A stretch of DNA of 64,000 bases from Zeus faber. Taxonomy: Eukaryota; Chordata; Actinopteri; Zeiformes; Zeidae. The stretch lies in NCBI GenBank assembly GCA_960531495.1, contig OY482866.1, positions 8,595,207 to 8,659,206 on the forward strand, given 5' to 3'. The notes beneath the pieces are model-generated. The model worked only from the letters and a program-made list of their open reading frames with translations, made no database searches and had not been told where the DNA came from. The translations under genes and the position numbers were made by a program. Below are positions 24,355 through 57,822 of the stretch, in pieces (position 1 is the first letter of the stretch; each line of letters starts with the position of its first letter).

Positions 24355-25000
24355 TGGGCGGTGTTGAAAGTGGGCGTGGCTTGATGATGCAGGTACTATC
24401 CCACCTTGCTGGTGATAAAATGATTCTGTCTTACACCTGTTCACTGCTAAGAAGACGTTGAGTTGGTGACACAGCAGACGGAACCAATATTCGATGAAGC
24501 AAGGAAAACATTCAGTTAGACTGGTTACTCAGCACACTGAAAGGACTGCACCCCTGGGTGGGCTTGAACAAAGATCCTTGTGTCACAGAGACTTGCATTA
24601 AGTAAAGTGGGCCTGGCCTAACTGTGCTGGTACTATCGAATGGTGCTGGCAATTGTGTGATTTTGTTGTTAACGTGTTCACTGCTCAGGACGGGTTATAA
24701 TAGAAGCAACCATTATTCGATGAAGCAAGGAAAAAATTTGGGTTGACAGGCTACTTATCACGCTAAAAGCTATGTGTCCCTGGGTGGGCTTTAACCACCA
24801 TTCTTCTGCTACAGAAACTTGCAAGATGTAAGGTGGGGGTGGTTGAACTGTGGGGAAGCTAGTCAATTTTGCAGGCTATTGCATGATTTTGTCATTAACC
24901 TGTTCACTGCTGGGAAGGTGCTACAGTTGAAGCCACCAGCATTCGAGGAAGCTCAGAAAATTTTTGGGTCCACAGTCTACTCAGCATCCTGAAAGCAGTG

Positions 25001-25074
25001 CGTCCCTGGGTGGGCTTGAACCACCATCCTTTCGGTTAACAGCCGACCGCGCTGACCGATTGCGCCACAGAGAC
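25001..25074 (-). tRNA. tRNA-Asn(GTT), one anticodon-stem mismatch
   Basis: One substitution at the top of the anticodon stem (plus strand GCCGACCGC); otherwise consensus. Confidence 0.75.
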
Positions 25075-25701
25075 TGGGTGGGGGTGAAAGTGGGCGTGGC
25101 CTGATAATGCAGGTACTATCCCACCTTGCTGGTGATTAAATGATTCTGTCTTACGCCTGTTCACTGCTTAGAAGCCGTTGAGTTGGTGATACCGCAGAAG
25201 CAAGGAAAACATTCAGTTAGACTGGTTACTCAGCACACTGAAAGGATTGCATCCCTGGGTGGGCTTGAACAAAGATCCTTGTGTCACAGAGACTTGCATT
25301 AAGTAAGGTGGGCCTGGCCTAACTGTTCTGGTACTATCGAATGGTGCTGGCAATTGTGTGATTTTGTTGTTAACGTGTTCACTGCTCAGGACGGGTTATT
25401 GTAGAAGCAACCATTATTCGATGAAGCAGGGAAAATTTTTGGGTTGACAGGCTACTTAGCACGCTAAAAGCTATGTGTCCCTGGCTGGGCTTGGACCAAC
25501 ATTCTTCTGCTACAGAAACTTGCAAGATGTAAGGTGGGGGTGGTTGAACTGCGGGGAAGCTAGTCAATTTTGCAGGCTATTGCATGATTTTTTCATTAAC
25601 CTGTTCACTGCTGAGAAGGTGTTAGAGTTAAAGCCACCAGTATTCGAGGAAGCTCAGAAAATGTTTGGATCCACAGGCTACTCAGCATCCTGAAAGCAGT
25701 G

Positions 25702-25765
25702 CGTCCCTGAACCACCATCCTTTCGGTTAACAGCCGAACGCGCTGACCGATTGCGCCACAGAGAC
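25702..25765 (-). pseudogene. tRNA-Asn pseudogene, 10-nt deletion in T arm
   Basis: The ten bases GGGTGGGCTT (plus strand) are missing. This removes one T-stem strand and half the B box. The same allele recurs at 28285. Confidence 0.9.
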
Positions 25766-26185
25766 TGGGTGGTGGTGAAAGTGGGCGTGGCCTGATGATG
25801 CAGGTACTATCGCACCTTGCTGGTGATGAAATGATTCTGTCCTACACCTGTTCACTGCTTAGAAGACGTTGAGTTGGTGACACAGCAGACGGAACCAATA
25901 TTCGATGAAGCAAGGAAAACATTCAGTTAGACTGGTTACTCAGCACACTGAAAGGACTGCATCCCTGGGTGGGCTTGAACAAAGATCCTTGTGTCACAGA
26001 GACTTGCATTAAGTAAAGTGGGCCTGGCCTAACTGTGCTGGTACTATCGAATCGTGCTGGCAATTGCATGATTTTGTCAGTAACCTGTTCACTGCTGAGA
26101 AGGTGTTACAGTTGAAGCCACCAGCATTCGAGGAAGCTCAGAAAATGTTTGCGTCCACAGGCTACTCAGCATCCTGAAAGCAGTG

Positions 26186-26259
26186 CGTCCCTGGGTGGGC
26201 TTGAACCACCATCCTTTCGGTTAACAGCCGAACGCGCTGACCGATTGCGCCACAGAGAC
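26186..26259 (-). tRNA. tRNA-Asn(GTT), intact consensus copy
   Basis: Perfect consensus copy within the 2,583-bp duplicated segment. Confidence 0.9.
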
Positions 26260-26872
26260 TGGGTGGTGGTGAGAGTGGGCGTGGCCTGATGATGCAGGTA
26301 CTATCGCACCTTGCTGGTGATAAAATGATTCTGTCCTTCACCTGTTAACTGCTTTGAAGACGTTGAGTTGGTTACACAGCAGACGGAACCAATATTCGAT
26401 GAAGCAAGGAAAACATTCAGTTAGACTGGTTACTCAGCACACTGAAAGGACTGCATCCCTGGGTGGGCTTGAACAAAGATCCTTGTGTCACAGAGACTTG
26501 CATTAAGTAAAGTGGGCCTGGCCTAACTGTGCTGGTACTATCGAATGTTGCTGGCAATTGTGTGATTTTGTTGTTAAAGTGTTCACTGCTCAAGACGGGT
26601 TATTGTAGAAGCAACCATTATTCGATGAAGCAGGGAAAATTTTTGGGTTGACAGGCTACTTAGCACGCTACAAGCCTATTCACTGCAAAACCCACAATGA
26701 ATAAGGTGGGGGTGTTTGAACTGAGGGGAACCCAGTCAATCTTGCAGGCTATTGCATGATTTTGTTGTAAACCTGTTCACTGCTGAGAAGGTGTTATAGT
26801 TGAACCACCAGCATTGGAGGAAATACAGAAAATGTTTGGGTTCACAGGCTACTCAGCATCCTGAAAGCAGTA

Positions 26873-26946
26873 CGTCCCTGGGTGGGCTTGAACCACCATC
26901 CTTTCGGTTAACAGCCGAACGCGCTGACCGATTGCGCCACAGAGAC
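26873..26946 (-). tRNA. tRNA-Asn(GTT), intact consensus copy
   Basis: Perfect consensus copy at the left side of the 1,896-bp duplication. Confidence 0.9.
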
Positions 26947-27592
26947 AGGGTGGTGGTGAAAGTGGGCGTGGCCTGATGATGCAGGTACTATCCCACCTTG
27001 GTGGTGATTAAATGATTCTGTCTTACACCTGTTCACTTCATAGAAGACGTTGAGTGGGTGACACCGCAGAAGGAACCGATATTCGATGAAGCAAGGAAAA
27101 CATTCAGTTAGACTGGTTACTCAGCACACTGTAAGGACTGCATCCCTGGGTGGGCTTGAACAAAGATCCTTGTGTCACAGAGACTTGCATTAAGTAAAGT
27201 GGGCCTGGCCTAACTGTGCTGGTACAATCGAATGGTGCTGGCAATTGTGTGATTTTGTTGTTAACGTGTTCACTGCTCAGGACGGGTAATTGTAGAAGCA
27301 ACCATTATTCAATGAAGCAAGGAATATTTTTGGGTTGACAGGCTACTTAGCACGCTAAAAGCTGTGTGTCCCTGGGTGGGCTTGAACCACCATTCTTCTG
27401 CTACAGAAACTTGCAAGATGTAAGGTGGGGGTGGTTGAACTGAGGGGAAGCTAGTAAATTTTGCAGGCTATTGCATGACTTTGTCATTAACCTGTTCACT
27501 GCTGGGAAGGTGTTACAGTTGAAGCCACCAGCATTCGAGGAAGCTCAGAAAATGTTTGGGTCCACAGTCTACTCAGCATCCTGAAAGCAGTG

Positions 27593-27666
27593 CGTCCCTG
27601 GGTGGGCTTGAACCACCATCCTTTCGGTTAACAGCCGAACGCGCTGACCGATTGCGCCACAGAGAC
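27593..27666 (-). tRNA. tRNA-Asn(GTT), intact consensus copy
   Basis: Perfect consensus copy; duplicated at 29489. Confidence 0.9.
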
Positions 27667-28284
27667 TGGTGGTGTTGAAAGTGGGCGTGGCCTGATGATG
27701 CAGGTACTATCCCACCTTGCTGGTGATTAAATGATTCTGTCTTACACCTGTTCACTGCTTAGAAGCCGTTGAGTTGGTGATACCGCAGAAGCAAGGAAAA
27801 CATTCAGTTAGACTGGTTACTCAGCACACTGAAAGGACTGCATCCCTGGGTGGGCTTGAACAAAGATCCTTGTGTCACAGAGACTTGCATTAAGTAAAGT
27901 GGGCCTGGCCTAACTGTGCTGGTACTATCGAATGGTGCTGGCAATTGTGTGATTAACGTGTTAACTGCTCAGGACGGGTTATTGTAGAAACAACCATTAT
28001 TCGATGAAGCAAAGAAAAATTTTGTGTTGACAGGCTACTTAGCAAACTAAAAGCCATGTGTCCCTGGGTGGGCTTGAACCACCATTCTTCTGCTACAGAA
28101 ACTTGCAAGGTGTAAGGTGGGGGTGGTTGAACTGCGGGGAAGCTAGTCAATTTTGCAGGCTATTGCATGATTTTTTCATTAACCTGTTCACTGCTGAGAA
28201 GGTGTTAGAGTTAAAGCCACCAGTATTCGAGGAAGCTCAGAAAATGTTTGGATCCACAGGCTACTCAGCATCCTGAAAGCAGTG

Positions 28285-28348
28285 CGTCCCTGAACCACCA
28301 TCCTTTCGGTTAACAGCCGAACGCGCTGACCGATTGCGCCACAGAGAC
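28285..28348 (-). pseudogene. tRNA-Asn pseudogene, 10-nt deletion in T arm
   Basis: Same deletion allele as at 25702, carried here by the 2,583-bp duplication. Confidence 0.9.
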
Positions 28349-28768
28349 TGGGTGGTGGTGAAAGTGGGCGTGGCCTGATGATGCAGGTACTATCGCACCT
28401 TGCTGGTGATGAAATGATTCTGTCCTACACCTGTTCACTGCTTAGAAGACGTTGAGTTGGTGACACAGCAGACGGAACCAATATTCGATGAAGCAAGGAA
28501 AACATTCAGTTAGACTGGTTACTCTGCACACTGAAAGGACTGTATCCCTGGGTGGGCTTGAACAAAGATCCTTGTGTCACAGAGACTTGCATTAAGTAAA
28601 GTGGGCCTGGCCTAACTGTGCTGGTACTATCGAATCGTGCTGGCAATTGCATGATTTTGTCAGTAACCTGTTCACTGCTGAGAAGGTGTTACAGTTGAAG
28701 CCACCAGCATTCGAGGAAGCTCAGAAAATGTTTGCGTCCACAGGCTACTCAGCATCCTGAAAGCAGTG

Positions 28769-28842
28769 CGTCCCTGGGTGGGCTTGAACCACCATCCTTT
28801 CGGTTAACAGCCGAACGCGCTGACCGATTGCGCCACAGAGAC
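28769..28842 (-). tRNA. tRNA-Asn(GTT), intact consensus copy
   Basis: Perfect consensus copy at the joint of the two overlapping duplications: related to 26186 on its left flank and to 26873 on its right. Confidence 0.9.
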
Positions 28843-29488
28843 AGGGTGGTGGTGAAAGTGGGCGTGGCCTGATGATGCAGGTACTATCCCACCTTGGTGG
28901 TGATTAAATGATTCTGTCTTACACCTGTTCACTTCATAGAAGACGTTGAGTGGGTGACACCGCAGAAGGAACCGATATTCGATGAAGCAAGGAAAACATT
29001 CAGTTAGACTGGTTACTCAGCACACTGTAAGGACTGCATCCCTGGGTGGGCTTGAACAAAGATCCTTGTGTCACAGAGACTTGCATTAAGTAAAGTGGGC
29101 CTGGCCTAACTGTGCTGGTACAATCGAATGGTGCTGGCAATTGTGTGATTTTGTTGTTAACGTGTTCACTGCTCAGGACGGGTAATTGTAGAAGCAACCA
29201 TTATTCAATGAAGCAAGGAATATTTTTGGGTTGACAGGCTACTTAGCACGCTAAAAGCTATGTGTCCCTGGGTGGGCTTGAACCACCATTCTTCTGCTAC
29301 AGAAACTTGCAAGATGTAAGGTGGGGGTGGTTGAACTGAGGGGAAGCTAGTAAATTTTGCAGGCTATTGCATGACTTTGTCATTAACCTGTTCACTGCTG
29401 GGAAGGTGTTACAGTTGAAGCCACCAGCATTCGAGGAAGCTCAGAAAATGTTTGGGTCCACAGTCTACTCAGCATCCTGAAAGCAGTG

Positions 29489-29562
29489 CGTCCCTGGGTG
29501 GGCTTGAACCACCATCCTTTCGGTTAACAGCCGAACGCGCTGACCGATTGCGCCACAGAGAC
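29489..29562 (-). tRNA. tRNA-Asn(GTT), intact consensus copy
   Basis: Perfect consensus copy; duplicate of 27593. Confidence 0.9.
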
Positions 29563-30595
29563 TGGTGGTGTTGAAAGTGGGCGTGGCCTGATAATGCAGG
29601 TACTATCCCACCTTGCTGGTGATTAAATGATTCTGTCTTACACCTGTTCACTGCTTAGAAGCCGTTGAGTTGGTGATACCGCAGAAGCAAGGAAAACATT
29701 CAGTTAGACTGGTTACTCAGCACACTGAAAGGACTGCATCCCTGGGTGGGCTTGAACAAAGATCCTTGTGTCACAGAGACTTGCATTAAGTAAAGTGGGC
29801 CTGGCCTAACTGTGCTGGTACTATCGAATGGTGCTGGCAATTGTGTGATTAACGTGTTAACTGCTCAGGACGGGTTATTGTAGAAACAACCATTATTCGA
29901 TGAAGCAAAGAAAAATTTTGTGTTGACAGGCTACTTAGCACACTAAAAGCCATGTGTCCCTGGGTGGGCTTGAACCACGATTCTTCTGCTACAGAAACTT
30001 GCAAGGTGTAAGGTGGGGGTGGTTGAACTGCGGGGAAGCTAGTCAATTTTGCAGGCTATTGCATGATTTTGTCATTAACCTGTTCACTGCTGAGAAGGTG
30101 TTAGAGTTAAAGCCACCAGCATTCGAGGAAGCTCAGAAAACGTAGAAAGGACTGCATCCCTGGGTAGGCTTGAACAAAGATCCTTGTGTCACAGAAACTT
30201 GCATTAAGTAAAGTGGGCCTGGCCTAACAGTGCTGGTACTATCGAATCGTGCTGGCAATTGTGTGATCTTTTTGTTAACGTGTTCACTGCTCAGGACGGG
30301 TTATTGTAGAAGCAACCATTATTCTATGAAGCAAGGAAAATTTTTGGGTTGACAGGCTACTTAGCACGCTAAAAGCTTTGTGTCCCTGGATGGGCTTGAA
30401 CCACCATTCTTCTGCTACAGAAACTTGCAAGAAGTAAGGTGGGGGTGGTTGAGCCAGTCAATTTTGCAGGCTATTGCATGAGTTTGTCATTAACTTGTTC
30501 GCTGCTGAGAAGGTTTTAGAGTTAAAGCCACCAGCATTCGAGGAGGCTCAGAAAATGTTTAGGTCCACAGGCTACTCAGCAACCTGCAAGCAGTG

Positions 30596-30669
30596 CGTCC
30601 CTGGGTGGGCTTGAACCACCATCCTTTCGGTTAACAGCCGAACGCGCTGACCGATTGCGCCGCAGAGAC
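30596..30669 (-). tRNA. tRNA-Asn(GTT), U8 changed
   Basis: Single change of the conserved U8 to C (plus strand GCGCCGCAG). Stems and anticodon are intact. Confidence 0.75.
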
Positions 30670-31304
30670 TGGGTGGTGTTGAAAGTGGGCGTGGCCTCAT
30701 GATGCAGGTACTATCCCACCTTGCTGGTGAGTAAATGATTATGTCTTACACCTGTTCACTGCTTAGAAGCCGTTGAGTTGGTCATACCACAGAAGCAACC
30801 AATATTTGATGAAGCAAGGAAAACATTCCGTTAGACAGCACACTGAAAGGACTGCAACCCTGGGTGGGCTTGAACAAAGATCCTTGTGTCACAGGAGACT
30901 TGCATTTAGTAAAGTGGGCCTGGCGTAACTGTCCGTGTACTCTTCAATCTTGCTGGCAATTGTGTGATTGTGTCATTAACCTGTTTACTACTTAGAAGGG
31001 GTTGTTGAAGCCAACAGTACCCGATGAAGCTTGGAAAATGTTTGCGTCCACAGGCTACTCAGCACGCTGAAAGCCGTGCATCCCTGGGTGGGCTCGAACC
31101 ACCATTCTTGCGCTACAGAGACTTGCAATAAATAAGGTGGGGGTGTTTGAACCGTGGGGAACCCAGTTAATCTTGCAGGCTATTGGGTGATTTTGTCAGT
31201 AACCTGTTCACTGCTGAGAAGGTGTTAGAGTTGAAGCCACCAGCATTCGAGGAGGCTCAGAAAATGTTTGGGTCCACAGGCTACTCAGCATCCTGACAGC
31301 AGTG

Positions 31305-31363
31305 CGCCCCTGGGTGGGCTTGAACCACCATCCTTTCGGTTAACAGCCGAACGCGCTGACCGA
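31305..31363 (-). pseudogene. tRNA-Asn pseudogene truncated at its 5' side
   Basis: T and anticodon arms are present, but the sequence breaks off inside the D arm (GACCGA) into a type B spacer. It is the last tRNA copy before the array ends. Confidence 0.85.
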
Positions 31364-33790
31364 AAGTGGGCCTGGCCTAGCTGTCCGAGTACTCTTCAAT
31401 CTTGCTGGCAATTGTGTGATTTTGTTGTAAACGTGTTCACTGCTTCGAAGGGTTTATTGTAGAAGCAACCATTATTCGCCTGCACAATGGAGATACATTG
31501 AATGGCTGTTTCTTAAAACATGACAGCTAAAAAAGTATCAAGTATGCATTTTTTTTTACAAAATAATGTCATGGATTACCATTTAATAAAAGTACATCAA
31601 AAATGACGAAACATCTGTTCCTTCAAAATAAAAGCCCAGTTTGTTTGAATTTTTTGTAACATTTTTAAAATTACAAAACAAAACTAAGTAAATAAGTCAC
31701 TCATTCCAAAATAATTAAGTTAATAATATTCACATCGGATGTCACCATATTCACTATCAATACATTTTTATATAAGCAAATTGTGCATATTTTTGATATT
31801 TTTGTACTTTGCAAACTCTATATAAAGGGAATGTTAAACTCTCAATCAGGAACATGGCAAGTGTCCAGCTGAGCAAACTATTCGCTGTTGTTCTGGGGGA
31901 AGAAAAACGTTTTGGGATGCGAAACTCAGATGCAGTTCATCCAGCGGCCGACAGGTGGAGGATCTGACTCTCGGATTCGACTACGCATTCGATGTGAAGC
32001 ACGATTGATCGAGGTCAGAGAATACAGACGTTGTTAATGTTGAAAAGCAACAAACAAACAAAGACACCACAGCAGGCCCGGTAGCACAGAGACAACTGGA
32101 GCCCAAGGAGGACAAACCTGGGATGGAAAACAAGCAGATTATGGTGTTTTCTTGCTGCGATGCCTCGTGGGCAACGGCTGCGTCGGGGACATTAGGGACG
32201 GTAATTGAGTTGCGGCAAGCGAGGCCAATGACCAGAGCGACGACGACTAGAGCAGAAAGGTCAGTGACCGGGCTTTATTGGGTTGCCGTTTAGAAATGTT
32301 ACGAGACCCTGGAGGGTTGGACTATTTGCAACAAATCACTTCCGACAGATAAACTGATCAGCCGCTATTTGCGGAAGCGTAACATTTAGTTAGACCCCAT
32401 GAGGTTGCAGGTCGGGGCTCCCGATGTGCAGGATAAGTGACCATTGTGTGACACTTAGCCAAGCCAAACACAACGCTTAGAACCACGGAGCGGTACAACA
32501 TGCAGGCGCCGTTTGGAACTAAACAAAACAACGATGGCTGTGTAGTATATTTGACGCCGCAGTGGAGGGAGGGCGACTTGCCTCCCAGGAGAACAGCACG
32601 CTCATGAATAACTCATGCGGGCCCTTGTTAGTCACTTCCATATTAATGTCAATTGGTTAATTTCTATAAGTGCCAGTATTTCATTCAACTCTGAAACCTC
32701 TCTGAGACGCGAGCACTTCCGCGTGCTCATCACTGCTCATCTGCAGCAAATGAAACGCAAATTAAATACAAAACAGCAAATGTGTGAATCCATTCTCGAA
32801 GTCATCTCGAGATCTGCGGTAATATCTCCTCTTGCGTAAAACCAAATAAGTGATGTTAAACTATTCGTCAATCCACTCGTTTTTTTTCCACCGTAGGGGT
32901 TCCCAACTTGAAGATGTCAGGGATTGGCCTGAAGTGGATCTTTGGATAAAAAAAACGAATAACTTCCTGGGATGGAGTGCATCTCAGTGAAGTGAAAATC
33001 GAGAAATCGACCGAGAGTTTCTTCCTTTTGTCAGCATGGAGGTTTCGAAGATCTCTGCCGACTCCCCCAGTACACACTGAACAGTCGCCTTGCCCAAACC
33101 TCCTGCTGTGGAACCTCCGAACCGTTGTCATTTGACAGGGGAGATAACTCAAAGTAATTATAACTTGCCAAAACATATTTGGGAGTCTCGGCGGTCCTCA
33201 ATCATTTATGCTCCTCGCCCCTCGTTTTCCTCCTCAGCGCTTCGAGAACAAAAGCAACACGCACGCTCACCTTAGAGAGGAGATTGAAACCGTCTGAATA
33301 ATTAAACAGATTGAGCTGTTTAAATTTGTTTTCTGACAAACAGTAAGATTGAAAATAACAAAGCAGACGGGGTTGCCTTTGTACATCTTATTCATTATAC
33401 ACATAAACTGATTTTACCACAAAGCAAAAAGGCGGTTTAAGAGGAATTGCCAAGGACGCTGCACAGAAATGAATATATGTAGATGTATCTGATCAAGTTT
33501 ACCAGTAACCGGTCATTAGATTATTTGGAATTTAATTGATGGAGTTCTTTTAGTTTTTATTGACACAAACACATGGAACGTAAAGGATACACATTTATTC
33601 CAATGCGCGTGGGGAAACAGTCCCATGCAAAATAAACTCGCACATCAAAACAATAGTAGTTAGTGAAAGTACAGGAAAATACACCAACTACAATGTATGT
33701 AACTTAAAAAAAAATCTAAAAAAATCTGTACATCCATTAAATCATCACATGTATATTTATGAAATAACTAAATTCAAAAATAGAAAGGGA

Positions 33791-33801
33791 CATACACATA
33801 C

Positions 33802-33855
<54 letters not shown>

Positions 33856-33923
33856 TATACACACATACATACATACACACACACACACACACGCACACAT
33901 ATATATACACACACACACACACA
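33791..33923. repeat. Compound (AT)n/(CA)n microsatellite
   Basis: About 45 bp of pure AT dinucleotides followed by mixed ACAT and CA dinucleotide runs. Confidence 0.95.
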
Positions 33924-34101
33924 ATTACTGTATAGTATACACAATTACCAACAAAAACTTCAATCCAGATACAGACTCCAAATATTTAATTTCAAATAAT
34001 GAAGACCGAAAATGTCAGAAATATTTTTTTCACATCGTGTGCTCTTACAAAAAATGGGTTAAAAATGATTAACCACAGAAAAATAAAGAGATCTGGTGAG
34101 A

Positions 34102-34107
34102 TTTATT
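34102..34107 (-). promoter_or_regulatory. Candidate polyadenylation signal for long dok7 transcript
   Basis: TTTATT on the plus strand, that is AATAAA on the minus strand, about 1.2 kb past the long-form stop codon. Such hexamers are common in this AT-rich DNA, so the assignment is weak. Confidence 0.2.
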
Positions 34108-35309
34108 ACTTTTATGCGCAATGCATTATTTATAGTTTTTCCACAGTAAATCCCAGTGTGCCTCCATGTGGACTTTTAAGGGGAGGAAAGGCGAGAGGGG
34201 CCGATTTATACAATGAAATATACACAATGGGGAGAACTTCGGAGAATAACACACTCTGGCACATTAAGAGTTACTAACGGTGGGCTGCTGCCTCGTGACT
34301 GTACTTCACTACGCCTGCCTCCAGGTCTTATTAAAACCCTTCATACTGTAAACATCCAGTTAGCGCAATGTGCCGCGTTCTGCTGCGTTCTGAGGGAAAC
34401 GAGCTGGAGGAGACAGCTTCAACCCAAACGTCCATTTTTTTCCACCCAAAAAATCCTACGCCTAGATTAACCTCCTCGTCGCTCGGAAGGTGTGATCGGG
34501 AGTGACATCGCTCACAAGAAAATGACTCCCCGTCCGCCCCATCCTCTTGAGCGAGGCGGGGGAAATAAATAAATAATTGTACCGCGTCCCATCATGCGCA
34601 GGATGAGAAACAGCTTTTTACAGGCGTTGTGACTCAGCCGAGCCCGAGGCTGTGGCATGGAGCAGACATAATGCCACATAATGAGATGTTGGAGTCCACG
34701 AGGGAAGCTGGGATTGAAATGTTGCACTTGATCCTGTACAAAAAAAAGATTTAAAAGATAAAAAATAATAATAAAAAAGGGTTCTGTTTACATGTGGTGA
34801 AGGAAAGGGATATTTGGGGGAATTTCACGCTGGACCCAGACGGCTTGTTTGGGGGAATGAGAAACGATGAATCGACGATCGCTGTGGAGCGTCTCATAAA
34901 TATAGCTACGAGTGTAAACGGTTTGGGCTGTGTACCAATTGAACCTGGACCGTTTATGCAGCCAGTTCTTGTAAAACCCAACTGTTTTGTGACTGACAGA
35001 ACCCTAGTAGAACCCAAAGTGAGATCTTACCATAAGTCGAACCAAATTAACCAAAATCAGTCAAAACTGAAACACCCGTTATTGAACACGCTGCCTGTCA
35101 GTTACTTTGATTCGAGAACACGGCATGATTTCCGATTCTTGAAGGGAATACCCTGTGCCTCTAGAGCGACAGTGCTCGGTTTGCAATGAACACATGCAAC
35201 AGTTGAACAACGATAGAAATGGTTGCTCCTCCGGGCGGTTTTCTAGGTGGTGCGCGTCGTGACCAGGGAGGTTCCACAGGGAGGCTCCCACGGTTTCCAG
35301 TGAGCGAAT

Positions 35310-57358
<22,049 letters not shown>

Positions 57359-57390
57359 CTTCAGTCATGGTTCCCAACAGCTGCGGAGTC

Positions 57391-57414
57391 GCTGCTGCTG
57401 CTGCTGCTGCTGCT
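57391..57414 (-). repeat. Short CAG/CTG triplet run in the dok7 5' leader or promoter
   Basis: About eight CTG units on the plus strand (CAG on the gene strand), 33 nt upstream of the dok7 ATG. Confidence 0.9.
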
Positions 57415-57540
57415 TGTCCCGTCTCCCGTCCCCGCGCCCCGGCTGCCGTGCCCCGGGTGCCGTGCCTCGGCGAGGGCTCGCTTTCAAAATAGCTGCCCCG
57501 CTCGGAGGCCCCGCGCCCCCCGCACGACACCGGACCCTGC

Positions 57541-57822
57541 TGACGTCATCCGGCAACAGATGCTGCCGCTGCTGCTTGTCGGGGTGACGTCACCGCACAG
57601 AGACGCCATAGGCTTCTGCTACTGATACTGATGCTGCGTTCCGCTGTTGTCCGAACTCCGGGAAAAATCCGCCCTCCCAGTTGAGGGGGGGGGGGGGGGC
57701 AAGGGAAGCGGCCGTTTAAGTCGGAATTTCGAAAAAAAGATTAGATATTTAAAGTCGGAATTCTTGTGTCGGATTTCCGTGGGCGTTGACGACATACCTG
57801 ACGTCTCCGATACATGACGTCA
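57541..57822. promoter_or_regulatory. Three palindromic CRE/ATF sites upstream of dok7
   Basis: TGACGTCA occurs at 57541-57548, 57585-57592 and 57815-57822, with a near-match TGACGTCT at 57799-57806. This is the consensus bound by CREB/ATF proteins. Three perfect 8-mers within 282 bp, 180-460 bp upstream of the start codon, suggest cAMP/CREB-type control. That function is inferred. Confidence 0.55.

Larger units (their letters stand above)
25475..29950. repeat. 1,896-bp and 2,583-bp duplications near the array end
   Basis: 26,873-28,050 recurs at 28,769-29,946 (offset 1,896; tRNA copies 26873/28769 and 27593/29489). 25,475-26,259 recurs at 28,058-28,842 (offset 2,583), carrying the same 10-nt-deleted tRNA copy at 25,702/28,285. 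The two overlapping offsets suggest successive unequal exchanges. Confidence 0.85.
1..31477 (-). repeat. Tandem array of tRNA-Asn(GTT)-derived monomers
   Basis: The whole stretch is a head-to-tail array of diverged monomers of about 230-270 bp. Each begins (minus strand) with a tRNA-Asn or a tRNA-like remnant, followed by a homologous spacer. Three monomer types alternate. Type A holds a full 74-nt tRNA-Asn. Type B holds a 43-45-nt remnant, for example 304-348. Type C holds a similar remnant, for example 2305-2350, followed by a GT-rich spacer. All three share the T-arm/B-box segment and the phrase CACCCAGGGA at the tRNA 3' end. The array is interrupted once, by a small retroelement piece near 3,249. 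It ends abruptly at about 31,477, where unique AT-rich DNA begins. The left end lies outside the window. No protein-coding gene is credible in it. Confidence 0.95.
31478..35309. other. Intergenic AT-rich stretch between tRNA array and dok7 long-form stop
   Basis: No exon with splice sites or known protein similarity is visible on either strand. It contains an (AT)n(CA)n microsatellite and possible minus-strand AATAAA signals. One of these, at 34,102-34,107, could end a long dok7 3' UTR. The 60-130 codon ORFs here have no recognisable domain and are not called. Confidence 0.5.

Noticed and set aside
334..31462. Dozens of recurring 60-100 codon ORFs on both strands of the array
   Set aside because: They are translations of the tRNA/spacer monomers. 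They recur at repeat offsets on both strands over the same bases, start or stop at different points with each indel, and match no protein family.
1..31477. CRISPR-like or protein-repeat interpretation of the array
   Set aside because: Repeats and spacers are not of fixed short length, all parts are homologous, and the context is vertebrate. The recurrent core is a tRNA.
32868..33176. 102-codon minus-strand ORF downstream of dok7, considered as a neighbouring gene exon
   Set aside because: No similarity recognised and no convincing flanking splice sites.
34794..35189. 131-codon plus-strand ORF
   Set aside because: No recognisable domain, no splice context, and it lies antisense to the likely dok7 long-form 3' UTR.
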